Made by a program: the position numbers and the translations under genes
In this document: in pieces, positions 1-7,359 of the stretch
Position numbering within the stretch: the first letter of the stretch is position 1
Layout of the letters: each line of letters opens with the position of its first letter
The notes under the pieces: model-generated
Seen by the model: only the letters and a program-made list of their open reading frames with translations
The model's database searches: none
What the model was told of the DNA's origin: nothing
NCBI GenBank assembly: GCA_937900875.1
Contig: CALCGD010000238.1
Span: 1 to 32,963, forward strand
Direction of reading: 5' to 3'
Source of the DNA: an uncultured Flavobacteriales bacterium
GTDB lineage: Bacteria > Bacteroidota > Bacteroidia > UBA10329
DNA length: 32,963 bases

Positions 1-340
<340 letters not shown>

Positions 341-352
341 AAGTTTGATGTT

Positions 353-409
353 GTTCGATAAATCGAACGTTTCCTGACAAGATCATTGACTCGCCTAAAT
401 AAATTTAGG
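353..409 (-). promoter_or_regulatory. rRNA leader with two perfect short inverted repeats
   Basis: Just upstream of the 16S 5' end lie two perfect 7-bp inverted repeats, each with a 2-nt AA/TT centre: GTTCGAT-AA-ATCGAAC at 353-368 and CCTAAAT-AA-ATTTAGG at 394-409. They lie in the transcribed leader downstream of both promoters. Leader stems near mature 16S are commonly used for processing or folding; that role here is inference. The stretch 341-717 has no convincing gene. An open frame at 412-702 on the plus strand is low-complexity and overlaps the promoters. Confidence 0.45.
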
Positions 410-437
410 ACTTGAATTTTTGCTTGCTACCTATCTT

Positions 438-455
438 CCAATATTTTCAAAGAAC
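438..455 (-). promoter_or_regulatory. boxA-like element in rRNA leader
   Basis: On the minus strand this reads CGTTCTTTGAAAATATTGG-like. A related GGTTCTTTAAAAAG lies at 628-643 behind the upstream promoter. Both resemble the TGCTCTTTA core of the rRNA antitermination boxA. The resemblance is partial, so assignment as a Nus-factor site is tentative. Its position between promoter and 16S fits. Confidence 0.3.
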
Positions 456-514
456 GAATTTGTTTTCGAGCCAGTTTCTTAGTCTGTCTCAATCCCTGTC
501 CGTAAACGGGTCGG

Positions 515-567
515 CAAAAGTACTAATGTTTTTAATCCCGACAACATCTTTGAAAAATATTTTCAAA
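515..567 (-). promoter_or_regulatory. rrn promoter P2 (Bacteroidetes sigma-A type)
   Basis: Minus strand: the -7 element TACTTTTG is at 515-522 (consensus TAnnTTTG). A 19-nt spacer separates it from the -33 TTG at 542-544. Just upstream is an A/T-rich near-palindrome, TTTGAAAAATATTTTCAAA, at 549-567, resembling an UP element. The sequence after the -7 is GCCGACCC. The expected start is a few bases left of 515, giving a leader of roughly 170 nt before 16S. Confidence 0.8.
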
Positions 568-662
568 AATTTATTTGGCGAGAGAAAAACAACCGCTCAA
601 CTCGTGAGCATTTACTTGTGTTATTCCGACTTTTTAAAGAACCGTTCCCGTGTAAGGGGCGG

Positions 663-716
663 CAAAGATACTACTGACTTTTATACCTGCAATACTTTTT
701 GAAAAAATATTTTCAA
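663..716 (-). promoter_or_regulatory. rrn promoter P1 (upstream copy)
   Basis: Minus strand: the -7 element TATCTTTG is at 663-670, the spacer is 19 nt, and the -33 TTG is at 690-692. The upstream A/T dyad TTTTTGAAAAAATATTTTCAA at 696-716 matches the one at P2. The downstream start is GCCGCCCC, again like P2. The dyad ends 2 bp before the stop codon of the dehydrogenase gene, so the promoter region abuts its coding sequence directly. Confidence 0.8.
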
Positions 717-717
717 T

Positions 718-1416
718 CTATGGTGTAGATGAGGAAACAGGGAGCACTTTTCCATTGTAATACACATGCCCATTTAAGGTGAAATCAAGCACGAAATCGG
801 CCATTTGAAACGATGAAAGCGGGGCCTGAAAACCGGGAAAAGCTTTTTCCAACATTTCTGTCTGAACCGCACCAAAAGCCAAACAGTTAACCTTGATGTT
901 GTCTTCTTTGAACTCCTCGGCTAAGCACTCTGATAGACCTGCGATGGCAGATTTACTGGAACTATAGGCAGAAAGCCCCGGAAATTTCGATGCTCCTTGG
1001 AAGCCGCCCATGCTTCCAATGTTGACAACATGGGTTGATTTCGTCCCGCCCATCATTGGTTTCAACATCTGAACAAGTCTGGCTGGCGCGAAAACATTTA
1101 CTTTAAAAATGGCTTGAAAGTCCTCATCAGTCAAATCCATAAAAGGTTTGGAAATGAGCAGACCGGCATTATTAACCAATGCATCAACCCTATTAACGTG
1201 AGCTGTTATTGCATCCAAAGAAATGGTACAGACATCTTCCGCAAGCGGAACAAAGACTCCCTTTCTATTAATGGAGTTGGCATAATCACTCAATTCCTTC
1301 AGTCGTTCTTCTCGTCTGGCGATGCCTAAAACCTTCGTTATCCGTTCATCAGCAATGAGTTTTTTCGTCAATTCATAACCAACACCCGAGCTCGCTCCCG
1401 TTACAATCACATTCAT
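718..1416 (-). CDS. SDR-family NAD(P)-dependent oxidoreductase
   Basis: A classical short-chain dehydrogenase of 232 aa with one Rossmann domain. Visible motifs are TGASSGVG (residues 6-13, dinucleotide binding), NNAG (82-85), the active-site Ser135 in NIGSMGG, and Tyr151/Lys155 in the YxxxK motif. The substrate cannot be read from sequence; the enzyme is probably a cytosolic carbonyl/alcohol oxidoreductase. The frame is open to 1452, but the start was placed at the ATG at 1414-1416. That makes the Rossmann strand begin directly as in the family, and a TATGTTTG (-7-like, 1433-1440) lies just upstream, which would exclude the longer start. No good -33 TTG was found for it. The gene reads toward the rrn operon with no visible terminator between them. 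Confidence 0.93.
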   Translation of the reverse strand: MNVIVTGASSGVGYELTKKLIADERITKVLGIARREERLKELSDYANSINRKGVFVPLAEDVCTISLDAITAHVNRVDALVNNAGLLISKPFMDLTDEDFQAIFKVNVFAPARLVQMLKPMMGGTKSTHVVNIGSMGGFQGASKFPGLSAYSSSKSAIAGLSECLAEEFKEDNIKVNCLAFGAVQTEMLEKAFPGFQAPLSSFQMADFVLDFTLNGHVYYNGKVLPVSSSTP

Positions 1417-1501
1417 TTTCTTGTCTTTGACACAAACATAATTGAAGATCATCTATATAATGGATGAATCTCATCTTCTGTTTCCTGCTTAAATTCGGAG
1501 T

Positions 1502-4483
1502 ATGATTCGACCATTCTTATCTCTTAGTTTACTTGTACTGATTGCCTGGGTACCTGCAACTGCACAGCTTCGGAGTTTCTCGAATACCTATAAAGTCGAG
1601 TTTTCCGCAGCCTATTCAGCTCATCCAGAAATACCTAAAGGGTTATTGGAAGCAGCGTCTTACAACCGCACCAACCTTCGTTTCTTAGATGAGTCGGAGT
1701 TGGGTAGTTGTATCGGATTACCTAAAAGTTTTGGCGTTTTCGGATTAGTCGAAGATGGAAAAGGCTACTTCAGCAATACACTATCGCTGATTGCTGGATT
1801 GTCTGGAAGTGAAGTTTTGGCAGTTAAAACCAATCCCAGCATACATATTCTAGCATATGCTAATGCGATTACGTCAGTTCCCCTTTCCGGATGGAGCGGT
1901 GCTGAAATCGCCCAACGATTAATTCATCTTTCGGAACTACCGCATGATACTGAGGAGCAAACCTTCGCTTTGGAGATTCAACTCTTTGAGATCATTTCTT
2001 TATTGAACAACCGTGAATTCATGACGAAGCTCGGTTATCCGACACTTCGTATTGACCTCAAAGAAATCTTTGGGAGCAATCTTGAAGTGCTTTCTGCTAA
2101 GCGTATTCTGATGAATGGCGAACACATATATAATGAGAGTGGCGAGACCTATCGGGCAGGTGGTGGAATAGCACCCTGCTATGATTATGCTGCTGATGCT
2201 TTTGTGCAAACACCAACTTGCAATTACAGTTCACGTAGCGGAACCGCTGTTAGTGCAGTGACCATTCATACCATTCAAGGAACTTACGCAGGAGCCATAA
2301 GTTGGGCGCAAAACTGCACTGCAAATGTGTCTTACCATTATGTGGTGAGCAGTACGGGACAGGTAACACAGATGGTTTGTGAAGCAGACAAAGGCTGGCA
2401 CGTAGGAACCGAAAACCCATACACTATCGGAATTGAGCATGATGGTTATGTGAGTGAGCCGAATAATTACACGACAGCGATGTACACAACTACTGGAGAT
2501 TTGTGCAATGACATTTCGCAAAGTGGATATGGCATAAGTGGCCTGCGAACCGCCTATTTTCCATGGGCAGCTACCACTAATTACAATGCTACAAGTACTC
2601 CAGGCTCTTGTGTAAAAATCAAAGGTCATCAGCATTTCCCCAATCAATCACACACTGACCCAGGACAATATTGGGACTGGGATCACTTTTATAAGTTGGT
2701 TAATCCCAATACCCAGACTACGACTTTAACAGCCGCTTCTGGCAATTTCTTCGATAATGGCGGTCAAATTGGCGTATATAACAGTGATGAACGGACCATA
2801 ACGCTCATCCAGCCAACGGGAGCAAATTCTCTTTCGGTTACATTTCAGTCGTTCGATTTGGAGGATGAATGGGACTACTTGTATATATATGATGGCACGA
2901 ACGTGTTTTCGCCCTTAATCGGCTATTATACTGGAACTGATAATCCTGGAACTGTGACTTCTAACAGCGGACATCTTTTGTTTGAATTTCGAAGTGATTG
3001 TGCCGGTGCCAATCCTGGATGGGAAGCAACTTGGAGTTCGCAAGGAGCAGACAATATTCCTCCAACGGTTGAAGTGTACGCTGACAATTGGGAAACTGAA
3101 AACTTCTATGCGCTTTATACCGAGAATGACAATCAGGGAGGAAGTGGGGTTGTTGATGAAGAACGTTTTTCGTCTGTTCTGGATTTTGATGGAACTCGAT
3201 GGGCTGGAAATTCAGATCAAGGCTACATATATGATGGTTTCAATCCTGGGTTGATTGAATGGGTTTCGCAAACTGGAACATGGAATCTTACAAGTGGCTT
3301 AGGCTCACAAACAGACGAAGCAAATTCAAACACCAACCTTCACATTCCTGTTATTCAAGAACAGTTCTTCAATTATCTATACTCTTTTAAGGTGAAAATT
3401 GACGGTTCTGGAGCAAACCGTAGAGCTGGAATGCACTTCATGTGTTCGGATGCTACGTTGGAAAACCGAGGCAACTCCTATTTCGTCTATCTGCGAGCTG
3501 ACCAGAACAAGGTTCAGATATATAAGGTGACAAACGATGTTTGGGAATTAGAAACAGACGATGATTTCACGGTTAATCCGAACGCTTGGTACAACATGAA
3601 AGTAATATGCAATCACTTTAACGGAGAAATTCGGCTCTATATAGACGGTGTGACGGTGAGTTCTTGGACAGACCCGTCCCCTATTCTTACCGGAAACAGC
3701 ATTTCATTGCGTACTGGGAATTGCACTGCTGAATATGACGATATTCGAGTTTACAAAGGACGAATTGGTGCACAATACATTACAATAGGAACATCTGCCG
3801 ATCCCGTTCGCTATCAAAACCCTGACTCTAATACACCCGCCTGCGAGATTAGAACATACGTTTTTGATGGTGCTGGGAATTGTTCTAATGAAGACGTTAT
3901 TCAAGTAAATATCGATTGGTCGCCTCCAGTTCTTTCGGGAGTGAATGACGGAACCTCTACGGATATTGACCAAACGAATGATGGAACTCAGCTTTTCGCC
4001 AATTGGCAAGCTGCAACTGACCCCAATTCGGGAATCGACCTTTATGAAGTGGCGATAGGAGATTTTGCTGGCGGAACGAACATTCACTCTTTTAGTAATG
4101 AAGGATTGAATACCTCCATCAACGTTCCTTATACGCTAACTCCAAACGACTGGTATTATACAACAGTAAAAGCAGTGAATGGTGCGGGTTTAGAAGAGGC
4201 CCACACATCAGATGGACAGCAATACGTTGATATTACGGTTGGAATTGAGGAACTAATGACTCAATCTGTTTACCCTAATCCAACAACAGGAATCGTAAAC
4301 CTTCCTCAGATTGAAAACCTGAAATGGGAATTGTATGATGCGACAGGAAGATTGATTAGTACAGGGAACGACTACCAGCAGATTGACCTTAAATCTCTCG
4401 GTATTGCTAAACAAACATATGTGTTGCAGCTGATTTCAGAAGACGTTAAGACCAAGATAAAACTGGTTTATCTCAACAGGTAA
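1502..4483 (+). CDS. Secreted N-acetylmuramoyl-L-alanine amidase (AmpD/amidase_2 type) with CUB-like domain and T9SS tail
   Basis: A 993-aa exported protein. A signal peptide spans residues 1-22 (hydrophobic core, ending ATAQ). An N-terminal region of about 220 aa has no recognised fold. The amidase_2 domain spans roughly 230-400: zinc ligands His256, His376 and Asp386, the last two 10 residues apart as in AmpD, plus Glu312 in IGIEHDG. This predicts cleavage of the MurNAc-L-Ala bond of peptidoglycan. Residues about 405-512 form a CUB-like domain (YIYDG, LLFEFRSDC). A concanavalin/LamG-like part follows (about 560-750), then a possible Fn3-like segment. The C-terminal T9SS type A sorting domain starts at SVYPNPTTG. 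It probably acts outside the outer membrane or on prey or debris peptidoglycan rather than in cytoplasmic recycling. The stop codon is immediately adjacent to the stop of the convergent M16 peptidase gene. Confidence 0.9.
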   Translation: MIRPFLSLSLLVLIAWVPATAQLRSFSNTYKVEFSAAYSAHPEIPKGLLEAASYNRTNLRFLDESELGSCIGLPKSFGVFGLVEDGKGYFSNTLSLIAGLSGSEVLAVKTNPSIHILAYANAITSVPLSGWSGAEIAQRLIHLSELPHDTEEQTFALEIQLFEIISLLNNREFMTKLGYPTLRIDLKEIFGSNLEVLSAKRILMNGEHIYNESGETYRAGGGIAPCYDYAADAFVQTPTCNYSSRSGTAVSAVTIHTIQGTYAGAISWAQNCTANVSYHYVVSSTGQVTQMVCEADKGWHVGTENPYTIGIEHDGYVSEPNNYTTAMYTTTGDLCNDISQSGYGISGLRTAYFPWAATTNYNATSTPGSCVKIKGHQHFPNQSHTDPGQYWDWDHFYKLVNPNTQTTTLTAASGNFFDNGGQIGVYNSDERTITLIQPTGANSLSVTFQSFDLEDEWDYLYIYDGTNVFSPLIGYYTGTDNPGTVTSNSGHLLFEFRSDCAGANPGWEATWSSQGADNIPPTVEVYADNWETENFYALYTENDNQGGSGVVDEERFSSVLDFDGTRWAGNSDQGYIYDGFNPGLIEWVSQTGTWNLTSGLGSQTDEANSNTNLHIPVIQEQFFNYLYSFKVKIDGSGANRRAGMHFMCSDATLENRGNSYFVYLRADQNKVQIYKVTNDVWELETDDDFTVNPNAWYNMKVICNHFNGEIRLYIDGVTVSSWTDPSPILTGNSISLRTGNCTAEYDDIRVYKGRIGAQYITIGTSADPVRYQNPDSNTPACEIRTYVFDGAGNCSNEDVIQVNIDWSPPVLSGVNDGTSTDIDQTNDGTQLFANWQAATDPNSGIDLYEVAIGDFAGGTNIHSFSNEGLNTSINVPYTLTPNDWYYTTVKAVNGAGLEEAHTSDGQQYVDITVGIEELMTQSVYPNPTTGIVNLPQIENLKWELYDATGRLISTGNDYQQIDLKSLGIAKQTYVLQLISEDVKTKIKLVYLNR

Positions 4484-5722
4484 TCACTTGCTCTTATATA
4501 TAAGGTAGCTGAAGTCCTTTTCGTCAAGCACTTCGTTGGCTATTTTGAGCAGCTGAGAAGATGTTAGACCGTTGATTTTCTCACCTATTTCACGCCAAGT
4601 TCTAACCTCATCAAAAGCCAAAATACTCTTGCCAATTCCCAGCATTTGGCTTTGATTATTCTCTTGGCCAATAGCAACCTGACCCAATAGCTGCTGCTTT
4701 GCTTTGTGCAATTGCAGCGTTCCAAGGCCTTTTTCACGAAGCAACCGAAGTTCCTTGTGTGTTAAATCGATGCACTTTTTCAGAAATTTCTCGTCCATTC
4801 CCAAGTAAATAGCAAACAAACCAGTGTCAGAATAGGTTGAATAATTGGTCTCAACATTATAAGTATAGCCATGTCGCTCGCGCAGAGTCATGTGCAAACG
4901 TGCGTTCATTCCTGGTCCGCCAAGTATATTGCTGAGCAGAAACATGCCTATTCGGTCCTCATGGTCAGATGGATACGCCACATTTCCCATCATTAAATGG
5001 GTTTGATAGTTCGATTTTTTGACTTCAAGCCGCTCTGGTTTGTAACCACTGAAGGATGAACGCTTGGTTATCGAATCTGACGAACCAACTTCATGACCAA
5101 AAAACTTCTCAATTAAAGCTTTCAATTTCTTCAGATCAATCTTGCCAACCGAGGCAATTACCATTTGATCGGTTCGATAACCGCGTTTCAGGAATTTCCT
5201 TACCGAATTATCATTAAAGCTGTAAACACTTTTAGGCGTTCCGAGCGTGCCTCTTCCTAGTGGGTCGTTAGAAAAGACAAGCTCATCAAACTCGTCAAAA
5301 ATCATTTCAGAAGGCGAGTCCAAATAGGAGTTTATCTCGTCTACAATGACCGATTTTTCCTTTTCGAGTTCTTTAGCAGGAAACGTAGCATGAAACACGA
5401 TATCGTTAAATAACTCAATGGCTCTTGCATAATGCTCGTTCAGAAATGTGGCGTGAACAACGGTTTCTTCCTTGGTGGTATACGCATTTAGCTCACCGCC
5501 AATATCTTCCATGCGACTAAGTACATGGTAAGCCTTTCTTCGCTCCGTTCCTTTAAAAATGACGTGCTCGATGAAATGCGCCAAACCATGCTCATCTGGC
5601 AATTCATCTCTAGAACCCATGTTCACGAAAAAGCCCAGGTGCGAAACGGGCGAATTCACTTCTCTATGAATTACCCGAATACCGTTAGGCAAAGTCCACC
5701 GCTCAAAATGCTCTTCCTGCAT
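4484..5722 (-). CDS. M16-family zinc metallopeptidase
   Basis: A 412-aa processing-peptidase-like protein. It has the inverted zinc motif HFIEH (His49, Glu52, His53) and a third ligand Glu129, exactly 76 residues after His53, as in mitochondrial processing peptidase and PqqL-type enzymes. The rest of the N-terminal half is M16-like (GSRDE, EHGLAHFIEH, GGELNAYT). The C-terminal half is the inactive partner domain. No signal peptide is visible. The length fits the short active M16B type (about 400-440 aa). It lies 5 bp downstream of the membrane-protein gene, so the two are almost certainly co-transcribed. It could process or degrade peptides; the substrate is unknown. Confidence 0.93.
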   Translation of the reverse strand: MQEEHFERWTLPNGIRVIHREVNSPVSHLGFFVNMGSRDELPDEHGLAHFIEHVIFKGTERRKAYHVLSRMEDIGGELNAYTTKEETVVHATFLNEHYARAIELFNDIVFHATFPAKELEKEKSVIVDEINSYLDSPSEMIFDEFDELVFSNDPLGRGTLGTPKSVYSFNDNSVRKFLKRGYRTDQMVIASVGKIDLKKLKALIEKFFGHEVGSSDSITKRSSFSGYKPERLEVKKSNYQTHLMMGNVAYPSDHEDRIGMFLLSNILGGPGMNARLHMTLRERHGYTYNVETNYSTYSDTGLFAIYLGMDEKFLKKCIDLTHKELRLLREKGLGTLQLHKAKQQLLGQVAIGQENNQSQMLGIGKSILAFDEVRTWREIGEKINGLTSSQLLKIANEVLDEKDFSYLIYKSK

Positions 5723-5727
5723 AGACG

Positions 5728-7260
5728 CTAAAAGTACTTCTGAATTAATGGAAATTTACTGGCGAGATAAGCCTCAATGCGTAGCGTATTTACCAGTGAA
5801 ATGATTCCGCACGCTAAAAACGGCAACGCTGGGACCTTATAACGGACAATTGCACCTACCACCGGGGTTACTAACCCTGTGAGAATGAGGATGATAAGTG
5901 CAAAAGAAAGCGCCAAAAAGAAGATAGGATTAGAAAGTGCTTCTCGCTGAAAAAATCCGAGCATTAAGATTACGAGCACAAACAGCAAGAAATTCTCCAA
6001 ACCAGAAAGCGCCATAAATGGCGATTTGATATTCCACGGAAACGGACGAGCTATCGAATTAACAAATGCCATCGGTACCGCTTTCACAATACTCCACACA
6101 GTTTCGTCCAATTTGGGAATATCTATTGTGCTACCCGTTTTACCGTAATCCAACAAGACAACTTGCTGCGTTCCTTCTTTGAGTAATAAAAGAGTCGCGT
6201 CTGCTTGCTTGGCCTGTTTCCAATAAACGGCTGGTACATCAGATTTCAACAGCAGCTTTTTCCTGTCAGAAATAAACTCTAACAGCTCGAAATTTTCAGC
6301 CCCTATATATAAGGTATCATTTACAGCAGTTTTGATGTAGGTACCACCCTCGGCTAATTGGTAAAATTCATGCTGACGTTGTGCCATTCTTTTAAACAAA
6401 CTCTTCTCTGGTATCAAATTATCGAGCGCAATTAATGCGAGAAAGCCACTTACAAACAATCCAATAAACCAAATAACCGGGTGGAGAGTTTTGATTTTTC
6501 GAGACAACAACCAACCCAGTAAACCGAAGGTGATAGCCACTAAAGCATAGCTTTTTACAGTGACGAGGAAAAACAAACTCAACAGAATGAGAGCCAATCT
6601 TCCGATAGTGAACCCTTCGTTTATCAAATTCATCATTCCATAAAGCAAGAGTCCCAAACCGAGAAGAAGCAACGGTTCTTTTAAAACACCTGAAGCCCAA
6701 AACATCATTCCAGGCATAAGAAATACTCCAGCGAAAAACCACCTTTCTTTAGTTGGAGCCATCTGTTTCAAAAAGTGCAAAATTCCGGTAAGACCAACCA
6801 ACCCTAAGAAATTGGCCACTACGCTATGCACATTATAATGACCTAAAGAGAAGAGACGAACAAAAGCATTGAAACGGATAATGGTGTGCGTATCGTTGGC
6901 AATGCTGCTACCATAAGGTCGATACCAATGGTTCATTTGATCATAATACTGCTCAAAATGAGCGGTATCATTTCCAATTCCAAAAAGCATTTTAATAAAA
7001 TCGAAAGGATGCTGGCCGAGAGCCGAAAACATCACCATTCCGTCATCAAAGTACTTCCAGATATCGGCAGTTGAGCGGTCGGTGTAGTAATAGGTATAAA
7101 TGAGGTAGAGCAGAAATCCACTCATCACTTTAAGCACAAAAACTCCTTGAAACCACTTTATAGGAATGCTTCCTACACGGAAGAATTTCATCCGAGAAAT
7201 TACGAACAGGAACAAAGCCGTGTAGCCAAGTGTCAGAACAGTTCCTATCAGATGATACAT
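5728..7260 (-). CDS. Polytopic inner-membrane protein, function unknown
   Basis: A 510-aa protein with many hydrophobic helices: about residues 3-24, 38-58, 145-165, 172-215, 220-260, 265-285, 425-445 and 450-500. A hydrophilic part (about 290-415) sits between the membrane blocks and is probably periplasmic. The C-terminal GAIVRYKVPALPFL stretch resembles the RY-x-P-x-x-P ending of membrane glycosyltransferases and O-antigen polymerase-like proteins. That is suggestive only; no catalytic motif was recognised. The gene is first in an operon with the M16 peptidase. A -7-like TACATTTG at 7266-7273 lies only 5 bp before the ATG. Confidence 0.7.
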   Translation of the reverse strand: MYHLIGTVLTLGYTALFLFVISRMKFFRVGSIPIKWFQGVFVLKVMSGFLLYLIYTYYYTDRSTADIWKYFDDGMVMFSALGQHPFDFIKMLFGIGNDTAHFEQYYDQMNHWYRPYGSSIANDTHTIIRFNAFVRLFSLGHYNVHSVVANFLGLVGLTGILHFLKQMAPTKERWFFAGVFLMPGMMFWASGVLKEPLLLLGLGLLLYGMMNLINEGFTIGRLALILLSLFFLVTVKSYALVAITFGLLGWLLSRKIKTLHPVIWFIGLFVSGFLALIALDNLIPEKSLFKRMAQRQHEFYQLAEGGTYIKTAVNDTLYIGAENFELLEFISDRKKLLLKSDVPAVYWKQAKQADATLLLLKEGTQQVVLLDYGKTGSTIDIPKLDETVWSIVKAVPMAFVNSIARPFPWNIKSPFMALSGLENFLLFVLVILMLGFFQREALSNPIFFLALSFALIILILTGLVTPVVGAIVRYKVPALPFLACGIISLVNTLRIEAYLASKFPLIQKYF

Positions 7261-7265
7261 GGCTT

Positions 7266-7298
7266 CAAATGTAACGGCTTTCCGTGTTGATAACTCAA
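7266..7298 (-). promoter_or_regulatory. Putative promoter of membrane protein/M16 operon
   Basis: Minus strand: -7-like TACATTTG at 7266-7273 and TTG at 7296-7298, with a 22-nt spacer (longer than the 19 nt seen elsewhere here). The -7 ends 5 bp before the ATG at 7260, so the transcript would have almost no leader. It is divergent from the purL -7 element at 7323-7330. Confidence 0.45.
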
Positions 7299-7322
7299 GA
7301 ATAACCTACGGACGTGGTTCAC

Positions 7323-7330
7323 TACTTTTG
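7323..7330 (+). promoter_or_regulatory. -7 element of purL promoter
   Basis: TACTTTTG matches TAnnTTTG and lies 29 bp before the purL ATG. No TTG is present at the expected -33 distance; the nearest is at 7287-7289, too far. The promoter call therefore rests on the -7 element alone. Weak -33 conservation could mean activator dependence. Confidence 0.45.
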
Positions 7331-7359
7331 CGGCTCATTTCAATCTCGATCCGCCTAAG

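Noticed and set aside
412-702. 96-codon open frame on the plus strand between 16S and the dehydrogenase gene
   Set aside because: It covers both rrn promoters in antisense, has low-complexity composition and no recognisable domain; chance frame.
718-1452. Longer dehydrogenase start adding 12 residues
   Set aside because: The extra residues precede the normal Rossmann start and contain a -7-like TATGTTTG; the ATG at 1416 fits the family better.
2231-2647. 138-codon frame opposite the amidase gene
   Set aside because: Antisense to the amidase catalytic domain, composition unlike a real protein.
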